Notes: generated by a model from the sequence alone, not told the origin. Shown: positions 29,063 to 38,383, counted from the first letter of the stretch. The stretch: DNA of 64,000 bases from Candidatus Latescibacterota bacterium (GCA_022820485.1 JAJEFJ010000048.1:1-64000), one strand, 5' to 3'. Numbers and translations are program-made.

Positions 29063-29299
29063 TCAGGCCAGAGTGGCATATTCATAAACCGGGGTCTCAA
29101 TAGTGCGAACGGGGCGGCATTGCTCCCACACTGTTTGCTGCAGGCGCTCAACGGTCTCCGGTGAGAAGTGCCTCTCACCCGTCTCGACGTTGACGCGCGC
29201 CGGAACATTCTCGATGAGGAAGAGCCGCCCATCGAACTCAATGTGGTACGTCACGTTTTTTTTGATTAGCGTCTCGTTCCATGCTCTGTCGTTAGGCAT
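29063..29299 (-). CDS. YgiT-like putative antitoxin lacking zinc finger
   Basis: A 78-residue protein containing LFLIENVPARVNVETGERHFSPETVERLQ. This matches the segment of YgiT/MqsA-type antitoxins that follows the zinc finger, but the cysteine pairs are absent. It overlaps the DUF4258 gene by 8 bases, the usual arrangement of a toxin-antitoxin pair. Role as antitoxin is inferred from this overlap and the family pattern. Confidence 0.6.
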   Translation of the reverse strand: MPNDRAWNETLIKKNVTYHIEFDGRLFLIENVPARVNVETGERHFSPETVERLQQTVWEQCRPVRTIETPVYEYATLA

Positions 29300-29612
29300 C
29301 GTCCTGTCTCCTTACCTTGAAGTCGATCCATCTTGAGGGCTCTGGTTCATACAGAGTGATGATTTTGATTATGGGTCTCATCGGGTAGCTGCAATGAATA
29401 TGCAACGGTCTGTGCGATAACGTAAAGCCGAGAATCAAGCAACTGGGACCATATTTGTCGTGCGGATAGTCTTCAATGACTTCACTCCGTTCCATAGCAT
29501 CTCGAAAATCCTGCATGCTGATTCCGCGAATAATGCTCTGATCGGTGGCATGTTGCGAGAATTCGACCTGCCCATTCCTGATTTTCCTACGTATTACATT
29601 GAGAATTTCCAT
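29292..29612 (-). CDS. DUF4258 domain protein, putative toxin
   Basis: A 106-residue protein with EFSQHATDQSIIRGISMQDFRDAM followed by VIEDYPHDKYGPSCLILGF and PLHIHCSYP, the DUF4258 (BrnT/RelE-like) pattern of HA..R...RGI then a compact beta sheet. Such proteins are usually small RNA-targeting toxins or relatives. It is read first and overlaps its putative antitoxin. The pair is inserted between the kinase and the phosphatase on the same strand. Confidence 0.65.
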   Translation of the reverse strand: MEILNVIRRKIRNGQVEFSQHATDQSIIRGISMQDFRDAMERSEVIEDYPHDKYGPSCLILGFTLSHRPLHIHCSYPMRPIIKIITLYEPEPSRWIDFKVRRQDDA

Positions 29613-29673
29613 TTTGTCATTCGCCCCTCATCAAGAAGGGAACATTGTATCGCAGCGCCGACGCCCTACGCTC

Positions 29674-30798
29674 TCATCCCTCTCCTGCCTCGCCCCCAAC
29701 ACTCTCTTCTTGAGGCTCGTCAAGCTCGGCTTCCCCTACCCCCGCACGGGTGCTGTCCCCTGTCTCCTCCTGTGAAGCCGGTACGCTCTCTTCGGCGTCG
29801 GATGCCGTTGGCACTTGAACATCAGAGCCTTCAGCGAATTCAACATCTGTAGCCGCTGGCGTCTCAATAGCTACATTTTCGCCCGGCCTAAGCCAATAAA
29901 GCACCCCCCATAAGACAGCAACGCATAGCAACATCCCCAATAGTCTGCCCCAAGGTTTTCGTTTTAATCGCGGCTTGTCCTGAACAGGTTCTCTCTCGCC
30001 AACATCAGCCGCAGCCAATTCCGCGTCCTCAGCCGGTGCGTACAACAAGACAGTCGCGTTGTCTTGATGGGGACTTTCGGCATTTTCCACTGCTTGGATA
30101 AGAGCCTCGGCGCTATCCGCCAACGGCGCATCTTGCGTTTTCTTGAGGATAGCTGCGATCTCTTGATCGCTGAGGGTCATCAACCCATCGCTCGCCAATA
30201 GCAGCCGGTCGCCTTGCTGCACAGCAACCGGCTGCGATGACACATCAATCAGATGTATGTCGTCGCCCATGACCGCCGACCGCAGCGAATACCGCCTTGA
30301 GTCCCGCGCCGCTTCCTCGGCGGTCATGCGCCCCGTTGCCACGAGATCCGCCAGAACCGGAGCCATAGAATGATCGGCATTCAAACGCTCCAATGCACCC
30401 TCGCGGAACAACCACAACGGGGAATCACCCACACTGATCCAGTTCAGCCCCTCGCTTGCAACAACAGCCGCTACCAAGGTCGAACCCATGCTGTCGAGTT
30501 CGGGATTTTCGACAATGGCATCGGCCATAGCTTTATTGGCCGCTTCGAGACAGTCCCGGAGCCGATCGACGATTGGCCCAGACACCTGTGGATACGCCTC
30601 GACAAAGGTCTTGCTCAAAAGGCCACTAGCCGTTGCGCCGCCAACATGGCCGCCCATGCCATCGGCGACCAACAACATGGTGTGCTCGCTGCCGTCTAGG
30701 CCGAGGTCACGCCCATCCAGCAGGCCGTAATCATCTTCTTGATACTCCCGTTTGCCGGGAATTTGCCGTGCGGCAAAGCGCCGATCGAATGCGTTCAT
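29674..30798 (-). CDS. PP2C-type protein phosphatase with membrane anchor
   Basis: A 374-residue phosphatase. PP2C motifs are complete: EDDYG (21-25), ADGMGGH (45-51, Asp46 binds metal), GSTL, SVGDSPLWL, ASDGLM (Asp204) and HQDNATV (Asp246). After a basic stretch there is one transmembrane segment at 286-303 and a 70-residue acidic tail outside the membrane. It would remove phosphates placed by the membrane kinase downstream. No strong ribosome site is visible. Confidence 0.85.
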   Translation of the reverse strand: MNAFDRRFAARQIPGKREYQEDDYGLLDGRDLGLDGSEHTMLLVADGMGGHVGGATASGLLSKTFVEAYPQVSGPIVDRLRDCLEAANKAMADAIVENPELDSMGSTLVAAVVASEGLNWISVGDSPLWLFREGALERLNADHSMAPVLADLVATGRMTAEEAARDSRRYSLRSAVMGDDIHLIDVSSQPVAVQQGDRLLLASDGLMTLSDQEIAAILKKTQDAPLADSAEALIQAVENAESPHQDNATVLLYAPAEDAELAAADVGEREPVQDKPRLKRKPWGRLLGMLLCVAVLWGVLYWLRPGENVAIETPAATDVEFAEGSDVQVPTASDAEESVPASQEETGDSTRAGVGEAELDEPQEESVGGEAGEG

Positions 30799-30888
30799 TC
30801 TTCCATTTTACTCCGCTGCCACGTGTAGCGGCGTCCTGCCATCCTCTTTTTAGGAGCTCAGAAGCTTTGTGCCACTAGCCTCGCCTGC

Positions 30889-32439
30889 TCAAGCGCGTTC
30901 CACGTCAAACGCCGCGACATTGCGCTCATCCTTGCTAAACTCCACGCCAATCAGGTATATCGGCTGCCCCAAGGCGCGATACTTGTCTGCGTAGCGTCGT
31001 TCTTTCAACTGCGCCAGCGCCGCCCCCTCAGACGCCATCTCGACCACCTTGAACTCGAACAAATAGACGGTCCCGTTGAACAAAACCGCCATGTCCAGCC
31101 GACCGTGGCTGCTGCTGTCCTCCACGATGATGTTCAGCCCCAACGCCGCAAAGTACGAATAGAACACACTCGCGTAGTAACCCTCGTACCGGGCAATGTC
31201 GTTGTTGTTATACCACTCGTAGGGAATGCTGGCGAAGAAAGCGTGGAACAGCGTCTCCAGTCCGGCGAAGTCGTTGGCCTCCAGCAGCCGATAGAGCTGG
31301 ACACTGTTGGCCATCTGCCGCGATGGGTCCTGCACCAAGTAGCCCAGCAAGCTCTCGTTGAGGCTCTGGCGCACCTCGCGGTTGGGATAGCCCAAGCGAT
31401 AGAGCCGCTTGCCGCCCAAATCCTCGACGTCGATTATCGTCAGGTAGCCGGTCTGGAACAGCAGCGCCTCGGTCGCTATAGCATCCACGTCAAAGGTCGA
31501 GAGCAACTCGTCGCTGCCGACCATCCCACCTAACTCCAACGAACTGATGTGGCGCTTGCCCAGCGTTTCGACCAGAAACGTCGGCGTCCCGGTCTCAAAC
31601 CAATGCGCTTTGAACTCGCGGCTGTCGAACAGCAGCAGGATGTCGAACGGGTTGTACACCTTCTCGTCACCTCGCCAGCTATAGCCGTTGTACCAATCGC
31701 GGATCTGCTCCCGGTCCAAGCCCGGCAGTTCCGGCGCGAACACCGTATCCAAGTCCGCCTCGGTGTAGCCGCAGAGAGCCGAATAGCGCCCATCTAAGGT
31801 GATGTCCTTCAGATTGTTGAGACCAGAAAACAGGCTGACCTTGGAAAATTTGCTCACCCCAGTGATAAACGTGAAGCGGATGTGGGCATCGGCAAACTTC
31901 ACGGTCGAATACAAACCGCGCAGCAAGTCGCGATTGGCGCGAGCGACCTCCGGCACTTCCAAGGCATCCAAAATCGGCTTGTCGTACTCATCGACCAGCA
32001 CCACAACGCGCTGACCGCTGCGCTCGTGCAGCACCTTCATCAAACGGCGGAAGCGAGCCGAAGCGGTCTCCTCATCGCGCGGGACGATCTCCGCTTCCTC
32101 TTCCATCGCGTTCAATTGCGCCGCCACTTCCTTTTGCAAGTCGTCCGGCCCTTGGTAGGTGCCACTGCTGAAGTCGAGCCGCAGCACTGGGTGGCGCACC
32201 GACCAATCCCAATGGTCGTGGATGGCCAGCCCCGCAAACAACGGCTCGTTGCCCTCGAACAATTCCTTGAGCGTGTCCAAAAACAGGCTCTTGCCAAAAC
32301 GCCGCGGACGCGACAGAAAGTAGTGCGTCCCCTCGTCGAGCAGCCGCTGGATATAGGCGGTTTTATCGACGTAGTAGCAGTCCTCCTCCCGAATTTTGCG
32401 GAAGGTCTGAATGCCGATGGGTAGTCTGCGTTTACTCAT
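30889..32439 (-). CDS. AAA-ATPase-like / PD-(D/E)XK nuclease protein
   Basis: A 516-residue protein starting at ATG 32439, preceded by AAGGAGGT. The frame is open further upstream but there it overlaps the ankyrin gene. The N-terminal part has LPIGIQTFRKIREEDCYYVDKT and SRPRRFGKSLF, the modified P-loop of the AAA-ATPase_like family (PF09820), then VVLVDEYDKPI as Walker B. The C-terminus GRLDMAVLF...VYLFEFKV is a PD-(D/E)XK nuclease core (PF08011). Such proteins are numerous in some bacteria and may be mobile-element or defence related; role is uncertain. Ends ten residues after the nuclease core. Confidence 0.8.
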   Translation of the reverse strand: MSKRRLPIGIQTFRKIREEDCYYVDKTAYIQRLLDEGTHYFLSRPRRFGKSLFLDTLKELFEGNEPLFAGLAIHDHWDWSVRHPVLRLDFSSGTYQGPDDLQKEVAAQLNAMEEEAEIVPRDEETASARFRRLMKVLHERSGQRVVVLVDEYDKPILDALEVPEVARANRDLLRGLYSTVKFADAHIRFTFITGVSKFSKVSLFSGLNNLKDITLDGRYSALCGYTEADLDTVFAPELPGLDREQIRDWYNGYSWRGDEKVYNPFDILLLFDSREFKAHWFETGTPTFLVETLGKRHISSLELGGMVGSDELLSTFDVDAIATEALLFQTGYLTIIDVEDLGGKRLYRLGYPNREVRQSLNESLLGYLVQDPSRQMANSVQLYRLLEANDFAGLETLFHAFFASIPYEWYNNNDIARYEGYYASVFYSYFAALGLNIIVEDSSSHGRLDMAVLFNGTVYLFEFKVVEMASEGAALAQLKERRYADKYRALGQPIYLIGVEFSKDERNVAAFDVERA

Positions 32440-32458
32440 GGACGCACCTCCTTCGGTT

Positions 32459-33169
32459 TCATTCCCCACCCCCATAATGGCGCAACAACCGCACCATCCT
32501 CGTCTCCAGCCCAAAGAAACGGCAGACCGAGCTAACCATATCTTTTTTGCGTATGGCGAGCGACAACGACGTCCAGCCATCGCTGGTCTTGGCGTTGACA
32601 TCTGCGCCGTTATGGAGCAAAAGCTCGGCGATCCGAAACATATTCCGCATCGTCGCAACATGCAGCGGCGTCAGGCTGTCGTAGTAGTTCTTGGCGTCGA
32701 TATCTGCCCCGTTATGGAGCAAAAACTCCGCCGCCGCTACCTTATTCCGCATCGTTGCAAGATGCAGCGGCGTCAGGCCGTGGTAGTAGTTCTTGGCGTT
32801 GATATCCGCCCCGTTATGGAGCAAAAACTCCGCCGCCACCACATTATCCCGCGCCACCGCAATATGCAGCGGCGTCAGGCCGTCTTTATCTTTGGCGTTG
32901 ATATCCCCGCCGTGCGCTAGCAAAAGCTGCGCTACCGCAATCTCGTTGCCCATCGCAGCACTATGCAGCGGCGTCATTTTTTCCCGGTCCTCGGCGTTGA
33001 CTTCGGCCCCGCGATGCAGCAGGGAGTCAGCCAAGCAGGGCAAGTGCAGGGTCGCAGCGTGGTGGAGGTCCGTATGCCCTTTATCGTCCACTGTTTCCAA
33101 GGACGGCTCGTGCCCGATTGCCGCGGCAAATTTCTTTTCTTCTTTTGCTAGCTGTTTTTTGTCGTCCAT
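32459..33169 (-). CDS. Ankyrin-repeat protein
   Basis: A 236-residue soluble protein, start chosen at ATG 33169 with GAGGAGA upstream. Five to six ankyrin repeats fill residues 30-210 (GHTDLHHAATLHLPCLAD, KMTPLHSAAMGNEIAVAQLLL, GLTPLHIAVARDNVVAAEFLL, GLTPLHLATMRNKVAAAEFLL, SLTPLHVATMRNMFRIAELLL). The central two repeats are nearly identical at DNA level, indicating recent repeat duplication. It ends 20 bases before the AAA/PD-(D/E)XK gene and is probably co-transcribed; it could guide protein partners to that ATPase. Confidence 0.8.
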   Translation of the reverse strand: MDDKKQLAKEEKKFAAAIGHEPSLETVDDKGHTDLHHAATLHLPCLADSLLHRGAEVNAEDREKMTPLHSAAMGNEIAVAQLLLAHGGDINAKDKDGLTPLHIAVARDNVVAAEFLLHNGADINAKNYYHGLTPLHLATMRNKVAAAEFLLHNGADIDAKNYYDSLTPLHVATMRNMFRIAELLLHNGADVNAKTSDGWTSLSLAIRKKDMVSSVCRFFGLETRMVRLLRHYGGGE

Positions 33170-33189
33170 AGTTTCTCCTCGCACTCGGA

Positions 33190-34152
33190 TCACACCGCCA
33201 CATTATTTCGCGGCCGTCCCTGCAAAAACGAAATCACATTATCCACCGCGCCCTCGTTCAACAAATCCACCCCCTCGGGCGTCTGATCCGCCGCATGAGG
33301 CGTCAGCACCACCTGATCGCAATCGAGGATGGGATCGTCGCTCGGCAACGGCTCCTCGGGGAACACGTCCAGCCCGGCCCCGCCCACATGCCCAGACAAC
33401 AGAGCATCGCGCAAGGCGTTCATGTCCAGCACGTCGCCGCGCGCCCCGTTCAACACCAGCGCCCCCTCTTTCATCAGGCCAAACTCACGCGCCCCGAGAA
33501 AATGCCGGGTATCCTCGGTCAACTTCACGTGCAGACTGACCACATCCGCAGTCTGCAATAGCTCGTCGAGTTCCACAAAGCGCACCCCGTATTCGGCCGC
33601 GCGCTCCGGCGACGGATTGAAAGTCCACGCAATAACCTCCATGCCGATGGCCCGCCCCAACCGCGCCATCTCCGCGCCAATCGGCCCCGTGCCGACCACG
33701 CCCAACACCTTGCCTTGCAGCATGGTATTCATCTCGCGCGTCCAGCGGCCAGCCTTCAGCTCGGCGGTCTGGAAATAGGCACGCTTAGATAAGGCGAACA
33801 TCAGCCCGAACATGTGCTCGGCCACCACCGGCGCGGTGCGGCCAGGCTGGTTCGACACCACGATCCCGAGTTCCTTGGCAATCGCCAAGTCGATCATGTC
33901 CGTGCCGATGGAGCAAGTGGCAATCATCTTGAGGGCAGGCAAGCGGCGCATTTCCTCGCGCCAAGTGACGACTCCGCGCGTGTTGATAATGATTTGCGCG
34001 CCCTCGGCCCGGGCGATTTTCTCGTCCGCGCTTTGCGGCGTATCCTCAAAGAGCGTGACATCCCCATAGGGAGCGAGCCGCTGCAAATGCGGCGAACCGG
34101 CGATCTGGATTGGATTGTCGCCGGGCACTACGACCTGTACGCGTTCTGACAT
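33190..34152 (-). CDS. D-isomer-specific 2-hydroxyacid dehydrogenase
   Basis: A 320-residue NAD-dependent dehydrogenase. The Rossmann motif is GTGPIG (154-159), followed by the catalytic set Arg238 (NGARGD), Glu267 (PEEPL) and His286 (TPHAA). The substrate domain contains SIGTDMID. It belongs to the phosphoglycerate/glyoxylate/formate dehydrogenase group; the precise substrate cannot be told. The start has GAGGAT 7 bases upstream. It is divergent from the MDR dehydrogenase gene and shares an 80-bp promoter region. Confidence 0.85.
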   Translation of the reverse strand: MSERVQVVVPGDNPIQIAGSPHLQRLAPYGDVTLFEDTPQSADEKIARAEGAQIIINTRGVVTWREEMRRLPALKMIATCSIGTDMIDLAIAKELGIVVSNQPGRTAPVVAEHMFGLMFALSKRAYFQTAELKAGRWTREMNTMLQGKVLGVVGTGPIGAEMARLGRAIGMEVIAWTFNPSPERAAEYGVRFVELDELLQTADVVSLHVKLTEDTRHFLGAREFGLMKEGALVLNGARGDVLDMNALRDALLSGHVGGAGLDVFPEEPLPSDDPILDCDQVVLTPHAADQTPEGVDLLNEGAVDNVISFLQGRPRNNVAV

Positions 34153-34231
34153 GGCATATCCTCGCTGAGAAGTGTATATTTTGGCCCGCTATAAACCCAA
34201 AAAACGCGCCCAACGTCAAGCGAGTAGCCCC

Positions 34232-35254
34232 ATGCCCCGAGCACTCATCGCCCCGGCCGCCGAGCAAGTGGCCTTTCAGGAATGTGAATCGCCACCACTA
34301 TCAGCAGGCCAAGTCCGCGTCAAAAGCCTGTACGCAGCCGCCAAGCACGGCACTGAAATGTCGATGTTTAAGGGATACGCCAGCCCGCGCGGCCACTTCG
34401 ACTCCGAGCTGCGCATCTTCGACCATCAAGGCGAGGGCGTCCAATACCCCGTGCCGCTGGGCAACATGGGCGTCGGCGAAGTCGTCGAGCTGGGTCCGGG
34501 CGTTACACAACTCAAAGAAGGCGACCGCATCTTTGCCTACGGACCATTCCGCGAGGAACACGTCTGGCCCGAAACCGCGCGCCGCTTGCCCGCAGACGTA
34601 CCTTGGCAAGCTGCCGTCTGCCTCGACCCGGCGGATTTTGCCCTCGGTGCCGTGCGCGACGGACACGTCCGCATCGGCGACGCCGTAGCCGTCTCGGGCC
34701 TCGGAGCCATCAGCCTGATGGCCGTGCAATTCTGCCGCTTGGCCGGTGCCCATCCCATCATCGCCCTCGACCCATTGGCCAACCGGCGCGAAGCAGCCCG
34801 CGCCTGCGGAGCCGATCTCGTCCTCGACCCCACCCAATGCGACGCTGGCGCAGAGATAAAGAAGGCCACGGCCAACCGAGGCGCGGACGTGATCATTGAT
34901 TACAGCGGGCATCCCGCAGCCATGCAGCAAGCGCTGCGCGGAGTCGCCTACCGGGGCACTATCGTGGCCGGCGCGTATCCCGGAGCGTGGACGACGGGAA
35001 TAGACTTAGGCGCCGAAGCCCACATGAACCGGCCGCACATCATATTCTCGCGTGCCAACAGCGAGCCAAACCCCGACCACCCCAATTGGAACAACGACCG
35101 CATCTACGACGTCTGCTGGCGCATGCTCGCTGAAGGCCAAGTCGATTGCCTGCCCATCGTGCAGCCCATCGTATCCTTTGACGACCTGCTCGACGCGTAT
35201 CCCAAAATCGCTACCCAACCCGAAACAAACATCAAGCTCGGCGTCCAGTTTTAA
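34232..35254 (+). CDS. MDR family (zinc-type alcohol dehydrogenase-like) oxidoreductase
   Basis: A 340-residue protein starting at ATG 34232; an earlier in-frame start at 34172 overlaps the promoter region and adds a doubtful tail. The fold is medium-chain dehydrogenase: N-terminal GroES-like part with PLGNMGVGEVVELGPGV and GDRIFAYGPF, then a Rossmann motif SGLGAISLMAVQF near 160. The usual GHE zinc motif is absent, so a catalytic zinc is not obvious. It is followed after 27 bases by a TIM-barrel isomerase; both probably act on a sugar or polyol. Confidence 0.75.
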   Translation: MPRALIAPAAEQVAFQECESPPLSAGQVRVKSLYAAAKHGTEMSMFKGYASPRGHFDSELRIFDHQGEGVQYPVPLGNMGVGEVVELGPGVTQLKEGDRIFAYGPFREEHVWPETARRLPADVPWQAAVCLDPADFALGAVRDGHVRIGDAVAVSGLGAISLMAVQFCRLAGAHPIIALDPLANRREAARACGADLVLDPTQCDAGAEIKKATANRGADVIIDYSGHPAAMQQALRGVAYRGTIVAGAYPGAWTTGIDLGAEAHMNRPHIIFSRANSEPNPDHPNWNNDRIYDVCWRMLAEGQVDCLPIVQPIVSFDDLLDAYPKIATQPETNIKLGVQF

Positions 35255-35281
35255 CGCTGGACTGCCAGAAGAAAGGACGCC

Positions 35282-36085
35282 ATGAAAATCGCCTTACAGG
35301 AAGGGCTGCTGCCCGGAGAAAGCCTCGCGGAAAAGCTCGACTTCGCCGAATCGCTGAACATCGAAGGCCTAGAGGTCGGCGGCCGCTCGCGCCTGTACGA
35401 CCACGTCGAACAGTACGAACAGGCCCTCGCCGGCCGCTCCATCAAGATCGCTTCCATCTGCGGCCAAGAAACCTTTGACTGGCTCGACCCAGACCCAGGC
35501 AAGCGCGCCAACAGCCTCGCCGAGACCCGCCGCCAGCTAGAAGCCTGCGGACATTTCCAAGCCGTCGGTCAGATCGTCCCCCCCATCTTTGGGGGGCCGC
35601 GCATTCCCGACCTGTCGCCGCTGCAAGACGCCATTTCCCTAGAGAAGGCCCTGCTCGTCGAACTGGTCAAAGACCTCGCCGCCCATGCCGCTAGCCACGG
35701 CACCTTGCTCCTGCTCGAACCCCTCAACCGCTACGAGCAACACCTCTTGCGCCGCCAAGCCGACGGCGTCGAAATCATCGAGCGCACCGGCAGCCCCCAA
35801 GGCGTGGCCCTGCTCAGCGACTTCTTCCACATGCACATCGAAGAAACCGACACCCCGGCTGCCTTCCGCCAAGCCGGTAAACACGTCGCCCACGTCCACA
35901 TGGCCGACAACACGCGCATGCAGCCGGGCACCGGCGACATCGATTGGCGCGCCGGCTTACAGGCCCTCAAAGACATCGGCTTTAGCGGCTATCTGGCCTA
36001 CGAGTGCGGCATCGAAGGCGAACCCAAAGACGCACTCACCAAGTCGGTGCAATTCGTGCGCGAAACCATCGCCCAACTCGACTGA
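35282..36085 (+). CDS. Sugar phosphate isomerase/epimerase, TIM barrel
   Basis: A 267-residue xylose-isomerase-like TIM barrel. Expected metal and substrate residues occur in LLLEPLNRYEQHLL, LLSDFFHMHIEE, HVHMADNTRMQPG and YLAYECGIEG, in the order of this family. AAAGGA stands 6 bases before the ATG. It lies in a probable operon with the MDR dehydrogenase, similar in logic to the FAD oxidoreductase/isomerase pair earlier in the window. Confidence 0.8.
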   Translation: MKIALQEGLLPGESLAEKLDFAESLNIEGLEVGGRSRLYDHVEQYEQALAGRSIKIASICGQETFDWLDPDPGKRANSLAETRRQLEACGHFQAVGQIVPPIFGGPRIPDLSPLQDAISLEKALLVELVKDLAAHAASHGTLLLLEPLNRYEQHLLRRQADGVEIIERTGSPQGVALLSDFFHMHIEETDTPAAFRQAGKHVAHVHMADNTRMQPGTGDIDWRAGLQALKDIGFSGYLAYECGIEGEPKDALTKSVQFVRETIAQLD

Positions 36086-36177
36086 TATAGCAATGCGGCA
36101 TAATTTGAACGATTCGTTGTGCATCCTATTCTGCGTCCATCTGCGGATCACCTTAGAAGTGATGTAGGACTGCTATA
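36086..36177. repeat. Short palindromic element before ppk1
   Basis: TATAGCA (36086-36092) and TGCTATA (36171-36177) are perfect 7-base ends around 78 bases. The right end abuts the ppk1 start and supplies its weak AGGA ribosome site. It may be a decayed MITE; no target duplication is clear. Confidence 0.35.
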
Positions 36178-38282
36178 TGAGCGAAACCGTCCCCCCACCC
36201 ACATTCGAGCGTCCCGAGCTCTACATCAACCGCGAACTCTCTTGGCTCGACTTCAACGCCCGCGTGCTCGAAGAAGCCCAAGACGAGCGCAATCCCCTGC
36301 TAGAGCGCGTCAAGTTCATGGCCATTGTCGCCAGCAATCTCGACGAGTTCTACGAAATCCGGGTAGCCGGTCTGCTGCAGTTGCACGAGTCAGGGGCCAA
36401 TCCCAGCCGTCCCGACGGCCTAACTCCCGCCGAACAACTCGAGCGCATCGCCCAACAAGCCCACGAGCAAGTCGCCGAACAGTATCGCTGTTGGAATGAG
36501 GACCTCGTCCCGGCCCTAGCCGCCGAGGGCATCTACTTCTGGGAGGTGCGCCAACTCAAAGACGAGCACCTCGACTTCGTGCGCCAGTACTGGCGGGAAG
36601 AACTCGAACCGATCCTCACGCCCATTGTCGTCGACCCGGCCCATCCCTTCCCCCGCGTCCTCAACAAAGCCCTGTGCATCGGTGCCCTCCTCGAAGGACA
36701 GGGGCAAGCCATGATGGGCGTGGCGACCGTGCCTCGGGTATTGCCGCGCATCCTGCGCATGCCGAGTCAAGACGACGAACTGCACTTTGTGACGCTGGCC
36801 GGGATTATGGATTTGCAGGCCAGCGAGCTATTTCGCGGCTATCAGGTGCTCGGGTCGGCTCCCTTCCGCGTCACGCGCAACAGCGAGCTGTACATCAACG
36901 AAGAAGACGCCGACAATTTGCTGGAAGAAATCGAGGAGCAGGTGAGCAAGCAGAGCCAAGCCGACGCCGTGCGGCTGGAGATTGCCGCGGGCGCGCCCGA
37001 TCAGCTAGTATGGCTTTTGCAACAGCAGTTTGGCCTCGACGACAGTTTAGTTTTTCGAGCCAATGGGCCGGTCAATCTCCACCGCGTCATGACCCTGTAC
37101 GGCCTCGTCCCGCGCCCCGCGCTCAAAGACGCTCCCTTTACGCCGGTCGAGCGCGACCTACCTCAGGAGCCGGAGACCTTCTTTGCGTCCATCCGCGCTG
37201 GCGACATCCTCCTGCATCACCCGTACGAATCATTTTCTACAGTCACAGATTTCATCCGCATGGCGGCCAACGACCCCAAAGTGCTGGCCATCAAACAAAC
37301 CATCTACCGCACGGGCGACGATTCAGAGGTGGGACAGGCGCTCATCGACGCGGCCGAGCGCCGCAAGGAAGTGACCGTGCTCGTCGAGCTAAAGGCCCGC
37401 GGCGACGAAGCGGCCAACATCGAATGGGCCAAGCGCCTCGAAGACAGCGGCATCCACGTGATCTATGGCATTATGGGCCTGAAAACCCATTGCAAGCTCT
37501 CCATGCTGGTGCGCCGCGATCAAGATCGCCTGCGCCGCTACGCCCACTTGGGCACCGGCAATTACAATCACACCACTGCGCGGCTCTACACGGATCTGGG
37601 GCTGATTACCGCCGAGCCAACGATCACCGCGGAGGTGGCCGAGGTTTTCAACATGCTCACCGCCCACAGCCGCATTAGTCAATTTGAAAAACTGCTAGTC
37701 GCCCCCTCCGGACTGATGCAGGGTATGCTCGACCGCATCGAGCGCGAAAGCGAACACGCCCGCGCCGGTCGGCCAGCCGCTATTATTGCCAAGATGAACG
37801 GCCTCATGGACCCGGCGATCATCAAGGCCCTGTACGCAGCCTCACAGGCCGGCGTTGAAATCGATCTGATCGTGCGCGGCATCTGCTGCTTGCGCGCCGA
37901 CCTCGACGGCACCAGCGAGAACATCCGCGTGTACAGCATCATTGGCCGCTTCTTAGAGCACAGCCGCGTCTTTTACTTTGCCAACGGCGGCGACGAGGAA
38001 ATCTGGCTCGGTAGCGCAGACTGGATGAATCGCAACCTACGCGACCGGGTCGAGGTCGTCTTCCCCATCTTGGACCAGGGCCTGAAGCAGCGCGTCTATC
38101 GCGAGCTGCTCGCCTTCGCGCTCGCCGACCGCGCCAAATCTCGGCAGATGCGCCCAGACGGCACGTACATCCGCCGCCAACCCGAGTGCGATTCTCCCGG
38201 CCACAGTATGCAGGAATTGCTCATGCGCACGGCCCTCGGCGAGGATCTCGACATCTTAGACGCATCTATGTCGAACCGGTAG
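36177..38282 (+). CDS. ppk1: Polyphosphate kinase 1
   Basis: A 701-residue enzyme that reversibly makes polyphosphate from ATP. The N-terminal domain begins NRELSWLDFNARVLEEAQD, the hallmark of Ppk1. The catalytic half contains GLKTHCKL with His438, the autophosphorylated residue, and YAHLGTGNYNHTTARLYTD with His457 as the second histidine. ATP-contact segments ANDPKVLAIKQTIYRT and LVELKARGDEAAN are intact. Length equals the family's usual 690-720 residues. It stands after a palindromic repeat and before a GlmU-like gene; the stop codon overlaps a REP-like palindrome. Confidence 0.95.
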   Translation: MSETVPPPTFERPELYINRELSWLDFNARVLEEAQDERNPLLERVKFMAIVASNLDEFYEIRVAGLLQLHESGANPSRPDGLTPAEQLERIAQQAHEQVAEQYRCWNEDLVPALAAEGIYFWEVRQLKDEHLDFVRQYWREELEPILTPIVVDPAHPFPRVLNKALCIGALLEGQGQAMMGVATVPRVLPRILRMPSQDDELHFVTLAGIMDLQASELFRGYQVLGSAPFRVTRNSELYINEEDADNLLEEIEEQVSKQSQADAVRLEIAAGAPDQLVWLLQQQFGLDDSLVFRANGPVNLHRVMTLYGLVPRPALKDAPFTPVERDLPQEPETFFASIRAGDILLHHPYESFSTVTDFIRMAANDPKVLAIKQTIYRTGDDSEVGQALIDAAERRKEVTVLVELKARGDEAANIEWAKRLEDSGIHVIYGIMGLKTHCKLSMLVRRDQDRLRRYAHLGTGNYNHTTARLYTDLGLITAEPTITAEVAEVFNMLTAHSRISQFEKLLVAPSGLMQGMLDRIERESEHARAGRPAAIIAKMNGLMDPAIIKALYAASQAGVEIDLIVRGICCLRADLDGTSENIRVYSIIGRFLEHSRVFYFANGGDEEIWLGSADWMNRNLRDRVEVVFPILDQGLKQRVYRELLAFALADRAKSRQMRPDGTYIRRQPECDSPGHSMQELLMRTALGEDLDILDASMSNR

Positions 38283-38306
38283 GGGCGGTTTGCAAACCGC
38301 CCCCTA
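38281..38306. repeat. REP-like palindrome overlapping ppk1 stop
   Basis: GGGGCGGTTTG (38282-38292) and CAAACCGCCCC (38293-38303) form a perfect 22-base palindrome, flanked by TA and CTACATG. The TAGGGGC/CCCCTACATG edge reappears in the longer inverted repeat before ureC, so both belong to one dispersed repeat family. Confidence 0.5.
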
Positions 38307-38383
38307 CATGAACAGGAACCCGCCGCCCGACCATTGCGTTCTGTAAGGATGATCGGCCCCCTACAACTAGAGAAAGAGACTCA

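Noticed and set aside
32440..32661. Upstream extension of the AAA/PD-(D/E)XK protein
   Set aside because: It overlaps the ankyrin gene in another frame; a strong AAGGAGGT marks ATG 32439.
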